From positions 1 to 64,000 of the forward strand of contig NW_019773586.1 of assembly GCF_001039355.2 (NCBI RefSeq): a stretch of 64,000 nucleotides of DNA. The letters run 5' to 3'. Every line of letters starts with the position of its first letter. Position 1 is the stretch's first letter. Below, piece by piece: positions 1 through 12,874 of this stretch. Both the position numbers and the translations under genes were made by a program. This DNA is from Lingula anatina. Taxonomy: Eukaryota; Brachiopoda; Lingulata; Lingulida; Lingulidae. The notes beneath the pieces were generated by a model that saw only the letters and a program-made list of their open reading frames with translations, was not told where the DNA came from and searched no databases.

Positions 1-1063
1 CCTACTAATCTGAATTATCTAAATCACACTTTTGATAAATTTATTTCAGTAAGTCTTACTGATTAATATTTTAGGTGTAAAGTGTTATGAATGCCTGTTG
101 AAACAAAAGTGTCTTCAGCTGTTTTGTTATTGTTCCTACATTAGCACCTGCCTTTTCCGAATCATAATTTGTATACTGGATTAATCTGATTAATAATGTT
201 ACTAATAGATATTACTTTTTGCAAACTTTTTTAAAATGATAGTCTACTAATGTCTCTTCTTTTAAGGGGTTGACCAGCAACTTATGGGTTCTGAAGGTAT
301 AGCGTATCCTAATCTTGTTCCCCTTTCTGTGTGTTTTTACTCTCTGCATCAATCCTTATACACCTACAGTATCTTCACCTAGTGACAAAGCATTGATTTT
401 ACCTAATTTTAAACACCTTTTGGTATTAGCTAGAAGAGTTAAGTGATAGTTTGCTTTGCTTATTACTGGTTGTTTCTTTTAAAAATAGAGGTGCTAGCAA
501 AAAATGGTGAAGAATTTGATGAGCCCTTCTGGCAGTATTGTTGTGATAGTAGTTGCAATTATCAAATCATTAGTGAGGTTTCATGGGTTTGATAGTGATA
601 TTTTTCTGGAATTGAAAGGTGCAGTGTTTCTGATTTTTATAAGTTTATGGATGTACAAAACACTTAGTAGTGCACTAATGACCACAGCATTTTCATTAAT
701 TATGATTTTGTACCTTAATGTTTTAACTGCATGTTGTACACTGTTCTGCAATTTGATGGTATAGTATCTATATTTTGATAATGTAGTGTAGTAATTTACT
801 GTCAGCTACACAGTTAGCCACAGTTTATAGAATAAAAAAATGTAACAAGGAAAAAAATTGTCAGATAGTCTGTGAATGTCTTATAATTTTGTATGTTTAA
901 TACTGGGGTACTTGAAATAATCTAAATCACAAAACTGTCAACTTTTACATTTTTCACATTACAACTAACATAGTTAATATCTTTGAGAAAATGCAACCAA
1001 GGTAAAAGTTTGTGATTTATTGTTTTTAAAAATATTGTAGGTGCTCCCAATTTTTCTAAACAG

Positions 1064-1725
1064 AGCCAGCCGTTGTCATTCAATGAAGCATTGCAATATT
1101 ATCAGACAAAGGACTTATCTGTTGTCAGGGTAAGAAAACAGATGCAGTACAATTTATAAATACTTCTATTTTCTCTGAAGTTGCAAATATGATTGCTTCT
1201 ATTAAAGATTATTTGAAACTTTGCCATATTGTAACTTATGTTTTCATTGGCTTATTTAATTGCTGAAGAATTTAAGAATTAAGATGTCATCAGGGTGGGA
1301 AAAATATATAAGTTTTTCATTTCTTTTATACTCTGAATTTTCATTTGTTTTTATATTTCTAAAGCCTCTTATTAAAACCAGCATAGAAAGAAGGGGGTTT
1401 GCAGCATTTAAGCATTTTCTGTTGGGACCACCTAAACTTCACAGAGAACTTTTACAGGAAAGAGACATGATATTTTGCATAGCAGCAAGTAAGCCCTTTT
1501 TTTAAATAAAGTTTTTTTAATACAGACACTGTAAGTATCTGTATATATTTTGATTGGTCTGTCTGTCTGTGTCATCGCTGTAGCTGTCCAACACATGACG
1601 TTCACTCCATAACTACCAAACCGTATTTTTGTTTTACTTTAAATTTACTGAGTAGCTTTGTTTGGTAAAGAAGAGGGTTGCTTTTGTAAATCTGCATGAT
1701 CGATTTACATTTATGGTAATTATTC

Positions 1726-1762
<37 letters not shown>

Positions 1763-4116
1763 TTAATATTTTCTTCTTCACACATAAGCATTTATATTGG
1801 CCTTTTTATACCATGAAACTGAATCACTTGCTAGTTTCTCATTCTCCATGTTACCTGTAGTATATGATGTGAGAGGGTAAGAGTGATAATGCTGTTTTAC
1901 AGCAATATGTAACAGTGCATCAAAATTGGCCAAAACATTATTTGGTGCACTCTTTCCTGCGTAATATCTAAACATTTGTCAGTTTTGTTGCCTTGTTTTC
2001 TGTTGGTGTCTGTATATTTGTCAGCTTTGCTGTCCAGTTAATAGTTGATATCTGTTGTGTTTGAGGGCATTTGCTAAGTCATTTTTACTTAATAGATATG
2101 TATATACTGTACTGTAAAAATCAGAGTTAAGCTGGTATTTTGGTATTTCTGCTCTTAAGAATTTCTCTTTGAGTCTATAGTATCACAGTAGAAAAATGTT
2201 AAAAATTTTAAGTGTGAAGCATATTCAAATGTGTGTTTGGCAATTCATACCATGGTTATTTTCTTAAGGCCAGTTTGACAATGATGAAAGTGTCCATGTG
2301 AGAACACTGCAGACAATGTTTAAGCAGATTACTGGGTCAAAATTTGATTGTAAAAGATATGGTGACCACTGGGATCAAATTGGGTTTCAAGGTGAGATCA
2401 AGCTCTATGACTTTACCATTTGGTTCTGCTTAAACAAGTGCAAAAGTAATGAAAGACTTAAAAATTTAAGAATTGTCTTCACCAGACTGTTGTGCATGCC
2501 TAAACTCACTTAATTTTTGGATAACCTTGTACTTTCAGGCACTGACCCAGCAACAGACCTTAGGAGTGTTGGTTTCCTAGGTCTTCTTCACATATTGTAT
2601 TTTGTAAAAGACCCAAAACTATTATCTCTAGCCAGAGACATTTATAAACTTTCATTACATGAAAGTCAGGTATAGTATGATATATTAGTCCCTTGCTTAG
2701 TGCCATTTTCCAAAGATGAAAGAAAACAATTCCATTAGAAATTAAAAACCTTGTTCAAAGTCAAACATCTTTCCTAACAGATGAATACACTTATTTTTAT
2801 TTTCATGGCATTTTAATTAGCAATTCAGCAGAAATGCAATTATCTAATCCATTTACTTAATATGCTCTTCAAAGCACAATACTTAATGACACTATCATCT
2901 CTGAGGTCTAAATCTTCTTACATGAAATTGACCATTGTTGGTATATGGCAGTAGTATTTTGATTAATTAGTTGCTACGTTAATTTCTAGAATTTCCCCTT
3001 TTGTTTGATGGGTATAAATCTTACCAGAATAACTCTCCAGGCACTTAGAGAAGACTGCATTAATAAGTAAGTGTGAAGTGGCATGGCCCATAATAAAAAA
3101 ATAGAGCATAGCCCTGAATTCACTATGAAAAATATGTTGTAGTGAGAGGAAATTCCAATTTTTTTTTCACTGAGCCCTATTCTCAATAGTGCGGGAGAGA
3201 ATGTGCTCTATACTATTTGTTACAATATAGTGATTTTTCACCAAGGTATGAAGGAATTGATGGTGTATTTTGAATCAATAAAAATATCTAAAATGTAAAA
3301 CAAACAAATTATTGAAGATACTAAAATGTTTTACCAGTTATAAGAAAAATAAATGCACAGCAAGATATTTTTGATGTGTACAAGTTTATGTAAAAATCTT
3401 ATGTGACATATGATGTTTGAAATTAACATGCAGTAAAAAGGCCTAGAATTCTACTTGAGGTATAATTATATCTCTTAATGTTCTTATTCACATCTTTCTC
3501 AGAGAGTGTAACAAACGCAGACAGGTGGTTGCAGTGGTGAATGATCTGTATGTTGGGCTTTACTTAATGTTATACCAAAAGTGGAAACACCAACAAATGA
3601 CCATCATCAACTCAGGACCAGTTTTGAACGGTGAGATCGAAATGGAACATTGGTCAAACGTGGCTTATAAGAGACTTATTTTAAATAACCCTATTTGTAG
3701 AACATATTTTTCTTGAAAGCATCTTGCAGTACAGTATGGAAGTTTAAAAATTTGGCAATAACGTCACCTTAGAAGTATTTGTGCATTTGGATGAACAATT
3801 TAATCAATGTACACAGTTCTCTTATAAAAAATTCTCACATATTTCTTACTCATAAGCAATTGAATATTAATATCTTGAGTATTAGAGGAATGGCTGTGAA
3901 TTACCTTTTTTATCATGATGATGCTCTAGTGGATGTCTTTTACCATGTTAACTGCAATGATTTATTGTAGATTTGGAACATATAGCCAAAACTAATCCAA
4001 GGCATGTGCTGAGAAACCTGGAGGCCTATTTACAATCAGCAGCTACCAGTAAAGCTCCAGGGTCTCCAAAGGAAAAGCAAGAGTTCACATTTTCTTCTCT
4101 TGATGAAGCGGTATGA
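1064..4116 (+). CDS. ELMOD3: ELMO domain-containing protein 3 (5' part missing or unresolved)
   Basis: ELMOD proteins are GTPase-activating proteins for Arf/Arl-family GTPases. Seven coding exons join in phase: 1064-1129, 1365-1488, 2269-2391, 2539-2669, 2990-3066, 3503-3630 and 3971-4116 (TGA stop), giving 264 residues. The first two match the ELMOD3 pre-domain region (LSFNEALQYYQTKDLS, then FGPPKLH-like LLGPPKLHRELLQERD). The third and fourth carry the ELMO GAP signature WDQIGFQGTDPATDLR, whose arginine is the presumed catalytic finger. The human protein is about 380 residues, so roughly 115 N-terminal residues are missing. They may lie left of the window or in small exons at about 270-300 and 489-505 that I could not confirm. 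The 1064 exon could also start at 1041, because the frame is open back to there. An AATAAA at 4210-4215 fits the 3' end. Confidence 0.9.
1728..1763. repeat. (TTA)n microsatellite in ELMOD3 intron
   Basis: About twelve TTA units. Confidence 0.9.
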
Positions 4117-4209
4117 AACTTATGATATACAAGTATATGCTTTTTACCATCTTAAATCTTCCCATTTGTTTTTTAGATACCCTGTACATGTACTTTTATA
4201 TAGCATTAC

Positions 4210-4215
4210 AATAAA
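4210..4215 (+). terminator. Candidate polyadenylation signal of ELMOD3
   Basis: First canonical AATAAA after the ELMOD3 stop codon, 94 bases downstream. Confidence 0.4.
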
Positions 4216-5282
4216 TTCTTTTTTCACGAAATCACATCTAACAGCTCAAAAATTGCACATGTATACAAAATAAACTTGAAAGAAATGCTTAGTCTTTAAC
4301 TTGGTTTAAACCATCAATTGAAAAACTGGTCTTAAAATATTTAGTATTTTAAAATGAAAGTAGATAGAATGATGGAAGTACCAGAAAACTGTTGAGGACT
4401 CCAAGCAAATGGGACTATCGCATGTTTTTAAGTTGAAATCTTGTAGTCCAGCAAGGAGTAGAAGTTGATTAAATTATGAAATTACACATTAAAATGTTAT
4501 GCAACAACAGGCAGTATACTTCAGGCAGTAAACAACTTGGACATGGATAAAAGAGGATTTTGTAAATCTTTTATTTAATAAGTGTAATGCACTCTTCAGA
4601 GTTCTTAAATTTCTGATTTAATCAGTTCTGTTCTCAACAGTACTTCAGTAACATGAAATATACGTTATTTAACTATAAATTCATATTTATCTTTCAGAAA
4701 TCAGGGGTAGGTCATGGTGAACCTTCCTAATTGAGGCATTTCAGCACAAAAATCTTCCCGGATTAGCAAAAAAAAAAAAAAAAAAAAACCTGCAAAGAAT
4801 TAGTAGAATTTTAAAGAATTACAGTATGTTGTCAGCAGTCAGTTTTTGATGTAGAATGTCATTCCTCCCAGATTTTATAAGACGTGCATAAATGGATTTG
4901 TGACCTTACTTCATGGAGTCAATATGTATAATTTGTGGTAACAAACCTACATGATGTAGTGCACCTTGCTTAGTCTCTAGTCATTTTATGCTAATGTTTT
5001 ACATACAAAATACAGCTGTAGTTTCATTAAAAATGCAAGCACATGAATGTAAATCTTTTAATGGTTAGATGCGATTATTATTTGGAATGTAGCCAGTATT
5101 GCAAGTCTCTGTCACAGCAATAATGCTTTTGACCATTATATTATACTACTATGGTGTATTAGAATATTATATACTATTTAGTGATAACCCCGTCCACTGT
5201 TTAAGATCCACCTTTAGATGGTGAACAAATTTTTCTTTTTTACCATAATGTTGTTATGATGAGTATTTTAACTTTCTTATAT

Positions 5283-5288
5283 TTTATT
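5283..5288 (-). terminator. Candidate polyadenylation signal of POMK
   Basis: AATAAA on the minus strand, about 330 bases past the POMK stop codon. Confidence 0.35.
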
Positions 5289-5617
5289 AGCAAAATATGT
5301 AGAAAAATATTTTTTTTTATACGTGTCTACAGTACAAACAGATATGTTGTATAAAATGAACTAAAAAGTATAAGAAATAAACAAAAACATACGTGTAAAA
5401 TTTTGTAAGTATTTTTCAGGTCATCTTCCTACTGAAAACAATTACACTTCCAGCGGTGAAATTTTTGAAGTTGAATATATACTACCAAGAATGTATTACC
5501 ATTCGTGATATAACACAGGCACCTGCAGTCTCTGCCTTCATATAAGTTCTCAAAATAGCTACCTTCTTATCATATCAAGCAATAATAACCAGTTCAAAGT
5601 AATTACTCTGTGGTGAC

Positions 5618-6923
5618 CTATGCATGAATTGTCGGTAACTGTTTTTCATCAATTTCCAACTCCTTCCACACTCTGTTGTATTCACTGAGGACATCAGCTG
5701 CACTTGGTCGAAGTTGTGGCTCTTCTCTTTTACATTTTTTATGGATACTAAACAAATGGAATTTTACAGCCTCTGCTTCTTTAGAAGTACCAAGAAAGAA
5801 ATCACACATGTCTGGCATTTTCCAGATGTCAGTTTTTTCATCATAACCTGGCATCTCTGAATCCGTAAAATTTCTTTCTTCAAATGGCCACAACTGCTCA
5901 GGAGCAACAAATTCCCCAAATAACTCCCGGTGGCCACATTTCACCAGTTTACCATTTTCTTTGTCGACCTGGGGCAAAGCGTCTAAATCATTGACAACAA
6001 TGTTTAGGTCATCAGTAAGAAGGAATTGATCCAGTGTTTTGTTCAGATCATTTGTATCACACATGACTCTCACCCCCGAAGGGCTGCTATGGAGAAAGGC
6101 AATAATCTCAGCATACCTGATACACAGTCTAAATCTTGTGGCAATATTGTTGTACTTCTCAAAGTTTGCTTCTTTTAAAATATTTTCAAAATTCTTTGCT
6201 GTGCCTAATTTGTGATATGTTGTTACATAAATATTCTCACAAATTCCTATGAGTTGCACAACATATTGACTTGGTTGTAGATCTCTGACTAAGTCCTTTC
6301 CATGTGTAAAATCTTCAACATATCCACTGTCAAGGTAGTTGAAAGCATACTTTTGATCCTGGTACATCACCAAGAAAACCTGCAATGATCAAAGCAAAAT
6401 CAATGCATTAATGACATAATGATACCATTGTAATGTGCATAGCCAATGGGGAATACCTGGCACTGTCACTTAAAATATGTCTGCCAAAAATAATAAAATA
6501 AAAAAATCTTACAGAATAAAATCTTAACTTAAGAAAATAACCAGAGTTCTTTATGTTTCCGAAATGAAAGACTTGAACGCCGACAACGTATTATCATTTT
6601 ACAAACTTTATAAAGTTGTTATTTTATCTAACCCCTTTAACAGCTCCATGCCCAATGGGTTTAAGGAAATCAAACTTCTGCAAAATCTCTTCACAGGTCA
6701 GCCACTTCTGACAATGCTCCATTCCAGGGCTACTGTAATGACCATAACTGCACAACCATCTGCACACTGGCTCTCCGGTTTCAATGTCAAACCAACAATC
6801 CTGTCTGTGTATCCAGGGCAACCAACTGAGTGCTTCTTTTCTGATCAACAGCCAGCCAATTCCCGAAAACAATACCGGGAGCAAAATACTTAAGATGATG
6901 CAGGATGTAGAGAGCATTTTCAT
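5618..6923 (-). CDS. POMK: Protein O-mannose kinase (SGK196)
   Basis: POMK phosphorylates O-mannose at position 6 on the core M3 glycan of alpha-dystroglycan in the ER, a step needed for laminin-binding glycan assembly. Two coding exons (6923-6633, 6379-5618) join in phase 0 to give 350 residues, the length I recall for human POMK. Residues 5-25 are a hydrophobic signal anchor (SCIILSILLPVLF...), giving type II topology. The divergent kinase fold shows GHGAVKG in place of the usual glycine loop, RVMCDTNDL containing the catalytic aspartate, NDLDALP in place of DFG, and GEFVAPEQLWP followed by YDEKTDIWK. These follow POMK closely. A splice acceptor directly before the ATG (TTTGTAG) implies a 5'UTR intron. 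A good donor at about 7183 suggests the untranslated exon lies at about 7183-7450. The gene is divergent from GATD3 and convergent with ELMOD3. Confidence 0.95.
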
Positions 6924-7182
6924 ATCTACAAATGAGAAAAACTAATTAAAAAATTAAATAAGTTAGTCATTATAATAATGCACTTGTCATTATAGTTTGG
7001 TGTTATTTTACCATAAAACTGCATGGCGCAGCAAGCACGTACATTTAGCTAATATTTAGATTTGCACAACAGCAAAGACTTGACAGTGTTAGACTACTAT
7101 TTTAACTTAGAATGTTAGATTGGAATCTAGGCAGCCACACGATGAGTTTGGGCTTCATCATTCATGCAATGTTTCTCCTTAC

Positions 7183-7531
7183 ATTAGCTGCATGGACCAT
7201 GACAAGAAGTAAACACTTGTATTATTGCTCCTGAAGTACAGCTCGGGGTACGCCTGCCAACAACTGTTTGATTACAAAACGCACTTGGAACAAATTTTCC
7301 TATATCGGTGATTAGGTCTTGATCTGTTCTCGACACAACTCGCTCTAAACAATATATCTCAAAAAGAGACATTTATTTGGAGACGAACAGTTTCGGTTAC
7401 AAGTATCTTGTAACAAAAATTTCGATTGGACGATGAAAATAACCACCTATCAAAATATCCTTTTCATTTAGGTCCACTAACGTTAAGAGGGATTCCCTAA
7501 ACAACGAGACGGGACACATTACAGCATCAAA
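7183..7531. promoter_or_regulatory. Bidirectional promoter region between POMK and GATD3
   Basis: POMK's probable untranslated first exon (donor AAT|GTAAGG on the minus strand at about 7183) and the GATD3 start codon at 7532 lie head to head within 350 bp. Both transcripts must start here. I see no unambiguous TATA box. The region is inferred from gene layout rather than from a motif. Confidence 0.45.
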
Positions 7532-9505
7532 ATGCTCGGGTTTAGGGGGTTTTATCGCAGTGTCACGACACCACTTCATCACCATGTATTGTCTAAACAC
7601 GGCATAAGTACAACTACTATAGCTCATAAGAAAGTAGCCGTGGTAAGTTGAGAGACATGACCTTCAGTTTCACGAGTAATGTGAAGTGGGCCATTTATTA
7701 ACGTTATATGAAGTACCAATATTTTTTTGTGTTGATTGTCATTTGAATTTGCCTTTAACCATCACGAAGCTAACTGTACATGATTACTTGTGATGATATT
7801 TGCGTACTTAACTTCCAGGTTTTGTCTGGATGCGGTGTTTTTGATGGAAGTGAAGTGCATGAGGCCTCAGCGTAAGTTGCAAGATTTGTTCGTTGTTCGT
7901 CACTGGATGGTACTGCTTTTGAGGCGTCACTGTGCTAATTACTGGTGTTTTGTAAGTTTTTTAAACTAAGGTGACCTTGGATGTTGCATCTGTGATGGTT
8001 ACAGATTCCTAAACACGTAAAGGTACTGTACAGGGACACGACAAAGTTTAGAGGTTTATATAGTAAAAAAAAATCTTATTTTATCGTAAATTCCAACAAG
8101 TGCCCTTTAGGTGTAATCATCAAGTTATAAGGTGTCCAAAGCAGTTTACACAATTATGATTCATAAGCCTTTTTTTTAGTTGTACAGGTAAGTTTCTAGA
8201 TTTCGAGTCATTCTCATAATGGAGATATAGAGACAAGGAAATTCCATTGATGTTGTTGCTACATATGAGGTCTAACCCGTGGTGTATGCCTTTCATTTTA
8301 AACATAGTTGCTAAAATGAAACTAAAGATTCTGTATCACAATATGTTCTAAATACTCTTCACAAGATTTTAGTATTGTTTCCAGTACTAATTGCACTCAA
8401 TGCCTGAACAATTTTTTTTCTGTTTAATCTTTGTAATTGAGAATGTTCCAACTTTAGGTGCTTAGTGCATCTGAGCCGTGGAGGTGCTGAGGTTGCAATG
8501 TTTGCACCAGACATGGAACAGATGCATGTTGTTGATCACACCAAAGGAGAACCCATGGATCAAAAGAGGTGAAAGATTATCTCAAGGGTTTATTTTGAAA
8601 CAAAATATTGATTAAACTAGAAAGATATGGTATTTGTTTTATGAATGTTATAGCTGTTAACTAAAGTATGTTTAAAATCATCATAAGTTTTCCTGGCAGG
8701 CTTAATTACTAGAAAGATTGGTAGTGCTTAAATCAATTAGTTTGTCAGATATATGTTTTTTTCTATGAGATTAACTTTTTATAATTCCAGAAATGTTTTG
8801 GTTGAATCTGCCAGAATTGCTCGTGGTAAAATAGAAAAACTATCAGATCTTCAAGCTGAGAATTTTGATGCCGTTGTTTTCCCTGGAGGATTTGGGGCTG
8901 CAAAGAATTTGTGAGTTTTAAGGACACAATAATGAAAATATTTTCTATTGCTTTGACACCTGGTCTAGTGCGTTACAAAATGACAAAATGTACTCATCTG
9001 GAATGAGAGGAAGCATTCTTACTTACAAGTTTAAATATCTAACTTATTCCAATGGATTTATTTTGTTTAGTTACCTGAAAGGCAATTTTTCTGACACTTC
9101 TCTCCTTTCAAAACTTTTAACTAATCATTCATATATAACTAGTTAAAACGAGTATAACTAAAAAGAGTTGAAATGCAGTGTTTGAAAAATATACCTTAAC
9201 ATTTTAAACAAAAAAAGGATGGTTACTGTTTATAACTTTGAAAAATGTGTATATAATGGTAGTAATTAATTTCCAATTTTTGTTTACATTCCATTAAAGG
9301 CTGTTCACAGCAACAGTTAATCTTGTCAGTTTTACATTTCAGTTCTAAATTTCCATAAGAAGCATCTTTTTTTGGAAAAGGTTTAATTAATACACCCTTG
9401 CCTTTTTAGATCTGATTTTGCTGTAAATGGTGCAGATTGTTCAGTGCAGGCTGATGTAGAAAATATTCTAAAAGATTTTCATAGTTCAAAAAAACCCATA
9501 GGGTA

Positions 9506-9561
<56 letters not shown>

Positions 9562-10333
9562 TGTTGATCAGTCAGTAAGTTTGTGTAAAAATTCCTAATT
9601 TATCACTTAAAAACTTAGGACTTCACAAAAAATTAGATTGGCTCCTTGCATAGTTAAGAATTCGCTGCTTGCTGAATAATTTCTGTAAGATAGACTAGGA
9701 AAGGGAAAACTTTCAAACCTGATGTTTCTCCTCAGGTTATGCTGCATTGCCCCTGTTCTGGCTGCCAAGATTTTGAAGGGTTGCGAAGTGACAGTGGGCT
9801 CAGATAAAGAGGAAGGTGGGAAGTGGCCATATGCTGGAACAGCTGCAGCAATCAACAGCATGGGAGGAAAGCATGTTTGTAAACAGGTTACAATATCCTT
9901 TTAAAATGTTTATTGTATTGTTTTATTTTCATGTACTGGGTGGATTAATAAGATTTATTCATTTGCCTGACAGTTGAACTTGATAATTGATGAACTGATA
10001 AATTGATGAATAAGATCGTCTTTAGAGCCTAACACATCTATGAAGTTGTGCATATACTCCGTTTATTTCACAACTAACACATTGTGATACATTGTATCAT
10101 AAGCGACCTTTTCCCAAACCTATTCCAATAAAATCCAGTCCAGATTTTGCAGGTAAGATCTATAACCATCAGTTTTTAAGTTTTATTCCTTAACTTATTT
10201 GTAAGAGGCACATGTGGATTCAAAAAACAAGATTGTCACCACCCCAGCCTATATGTGTGAAACTGCAGTCCATGAAATATATGATGGCATTGGTAGCATG
10301 ATCCAGAATGTCCTAAAGCTGGTCGAAGACTAA
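7532..10333 (+). CDS. GATD3: GATD3 / ES1 family mitochondrial DJ-1-superfamily protein
   Basis: This is the glutamine amidotransferase-like class 1 domain family (human ES1, bacterial ElbB). The bacterial member has weak glyoxalase activity and the animal role is mitochondrial but poorly defined. Seven exons: 7532-7642, 7819-7871, 8458-8568, 8791-8910, 9410-9502, 9736-9886 and 10208-10333, giving 254 residues (human about 268). Exon 1 encodes [18 protein letters not shown]..., an arginine-rich presequence without acidic residues that fits mitochondrial import. It runs straight into [21 protein letters not shown]. Other family blocks are [32 protein letters not shown] (nucleophile cysteine region) and [13 protein letters not shown]. 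The exon 6/7 junction lacks about three residues found in human (see findings). The start is fixed by the presequence and the GTAAGT donor. Confidence 0.93.
9508..9560 (+). repeat. Poly-T tract of 53 bases at the start of a GATD3 intron
   Basis: An uninterrupted T run begins at the sixth base of the intron after exon 5 (donor GTAAG at 9503). It could be the antisense tail of a retroposed element or a simple homopolymer. No adjacent element body is recognisable. Confidence 0.9.
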
Positions 10334-10922
10334 CTGAAGAGATTTTTCTTTATAAAGGCAGTGCTTTTGGAGTTGGACATTCTTGCTGCATGCTTCGTTT
10401 ACAAAGTCCAGAAGTATATAATAACATGCAAAAGCATACATTTTTTTGTGTTGGTCACATTAAAAGGACATTCTTATAGGTTCAACAGCCCTAATACCTT
10501 TCGGATGGGTGTTCCCCTCCCTTGGCCACTTTGAGGCTTGGGTAAAGTAGTCCTGTGGTTTACCTAGCTACTTCCATGTACAATTAAATGACAAACACAA
10601 GCAAACAAGAAAAGCTTAAATGTACACATGTGGCTACTGCATGGTACAATGTACGGGTGGTCAGTGACATGCATAAAGGCAAGATCCTGCTCATTCTCAT
10701 TTAACACAGACTTAAGATCTAAATGCCAACTGCAATCACTCAAAAAATGTGGAAAATTATGAGGGGGAAAAGGGCCTCTTTTGTGTCTTTTGGCACATTT
10801 TCTGCCCTCTCAATGGTAGGAGGTGCCCTCTTATAAAATTGCCATGTGTTAAAATGTCATTATAGGCTGCACAGATGTCACGTTTGCATAATCATTGCTG
10901 TAATGTATTCATACCTGAGATG

Positions 10923-10928
10923 AATAAA
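10923..10928 (+). terminator. Candidate polyadenylation signal of GATD3
   Basis: AATAAA about 590 bases after the stop codon, followed by a TG-rich stretch (GTGGTGT, then CTTGTCCTGTG). This is a good cleavage-site context. Confidence 0.6.
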
Positions 10929-12726
10929 ATGTGGTGTAAAGAATGTTAATGATCTTGTCCTGTGAGGTTGTGAAAGGTTAAGAGAGGAGAGCTGCTGAAA
11001 AAGAGCTTTGGCATTTTGTTTTACGAATTGAAGATCAATTTTTGGAAGGGAAAATCATTGCATGCTATTTTAATATTTTAGCTACAGTATACGTCAGTAC
11101 ACGCATGGTTGTCTTCATGAATTGCTGATTAGTCATCTGAGCCTGATGAGCTTCACCTTTTTGAATGCTGCTGCACAAATAGATGATCAAGTCAGATATA
11201 CATGAAGACTGTGTAGATTCTGGCTGGGTTGTGGATAAACGACCGCAAATAATATGCCATTTTTTTCGAATCTTCTACCAAATTAGTAAAAAATAAGCGT
11301 GATAAGTTTTTTTCAGTGCTATTTACGTTACGATGAACCCAACGATTGTTAAATAGTGACATCTCCACTTTAATTTGTTGGCAATTTGCAGTAGTATATC
11401 TAAAACGTTCCGTGGCCATTATACAAGCACGTGACACCAGTCGTCGTTTTGCTTATCTCGTATCTGATGTTGTACTTAATGTATTTCAAGCAATTTACCG
11501 CATTGCTCATTGTTGCATCGACTGAATACGTAAGTTGAAATCTCCTGACTTCGCAGTCTGTATTTGAGACAGCCCTCGTTTACCATCATGTTTAGGTTGC
11601 AGAAGTCCGTTTCGAATTAAGTTTACTGTAAATTGACAAAATAAATATTACGCCTGGTCATGTGAAAACTAATCCAAACTTTCCATTTTGCGTCAGAGCT
11701 TTCCTGTGACAAGTAAAGCGCTATCAAACGGATTTCTTTTTCTGAAAAAAAGTGGATCTTTTTTACTGCGAAACCTACAGGTACGTGGTTTCACAGAACA
11801 TATACAGAAAGTATTTTGATTCGAAGAGAACCTTCTACCGACCAAAATGGCTTTTGACCTCCAAGGCCCTCAGAATGCCTAAAAACTGTTACAATGCATT
11901 CTGTGGTTTGCGGAGAAATCACTGAAAGGATTCTCGCCGGCATGTTATTTTCTAACAGAAAAAAAACTGAATTCTCTTGATTGAAGAAAATTAATATCTT
12001 TTGTCCAGTGGCAATGACAGTCGATTCCATTAATTACAGTTGTATAATTTGATATCGAATTTTATCAAAGAACTATACAAAGTCTCTACGAATCAGATCA
12101 TTCAATTGTATTCACTTACAACACGCGAATAAGCAATATAAATATGGTTGGTTATGAAAGCCTTGGAAATATTCTGCATATTTTTCGTCATAAATCGATG
12201 AAAGCATAAATTGCAGTCAAGTTGTACAAGCCAATTATCTTAAACTTGATTTGCAAATTTATCCAATTGACAGTTACACATACAACAAGGACGAGTCTCA
12301 TATTTCTTTCTTTTTGTCCATTAACAGTCACTACAACTTCGTATGTATTTGATGTCGTAATTGATGCCATCGCCTTGACAAACAAGTCTTAATACCTTTA
12401 CTATAGATGTTCCTTCGTGATATAGATAGACCTACGTGTCTTTTATCAGGTTAGACCTGGATAGCCAGGATAGCTTTAGAATAAAGATGAGAGACGGGGT
12501 TAATGTCTGTATGCCACACCCGTAAGTAGGTGTCAACATAGCCAGTTTAAGAAATGGTTACACTCCTCCTAAGTCAAAAGCTTTCAATGCACTTATTGTG
12601 CAAATGTGAAGTAGCTAATATGTGCAGTTGACCTTAGCGGTAATGCTTCTCTTCACTTTGAAGAGATGCATTAAAAACCAGGGCAAGAACCGGTAGCTTG
12701 AAAGAGAAGATATTATGCATGTACTG

Positions 12727-12790
12727 TATGATTGGAGTTCCCTCTACCAGGGCCGCAGATTGATTTTTCACTAGATAAAATATTTACAGA

Positions 12791-12821
<31 letters not shown>

Positions 12822-12874
12822 AATCCATGGCACATTTCTCCAACCCGCTGCCCTGGTAGAGGGTATGATTGGAG
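12727..12874. mobile_element. Small inverted-repeat element (MITE-like) with 11-bp target duplication
   Basis: The 126-bp element at 12738-12863 has 14-bp perfect terminal repeats, CCCTCTACCAGGGC (12740-12753) and its reverse complement (12850-12863), continuing with mismatches for about ten more bases. An exact direct repeat, TATGATTGGAG, sits on both sides (12727-12737 and 12864-12874), as expected for a target-site duplication. Its centre is a (TG)n microsatellite. It has no coding capacity, so if mobile it depends on a transposase made elsewhere. Confidence 0.75.
12791..12819. repeat. (TG)n microsatellite
   Basis: About 14 TG units inside the inverted-repeat element. Confidence 0.95.

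Larger units (their letters stand above)
4117..5617. other. Tail-to-tail 3'UTR/intergenic region
   Basis: This stretch between the ELMOD3 and POMK stop codons is AT-rich, contains a short poly-A run near 4770-4788, and has no coding signal that I recognise. A minus-strand AATAAA at 5283-5288 could end the POMK transcript, leaving about 1 kb between the two transcripts. Confidence 0.6.

Noticed and set aside
504-764. 86-codon open frame on the + strand at the left edge
   Set aside because: It is hydrophobic, AT-biased and unlike any family. It lies in the ELMOD3 5' region. The other frame here (VLAKNGEEFDE) might be part of an ELMOD3 exon but lacks a convincing donor, so I did not annotate it.
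7397-7627. 76-codon minus-strand frame
   Set aside because: It is antisense to the GATD3 presequence exon, which is well supported by phase and homology on the + strand.
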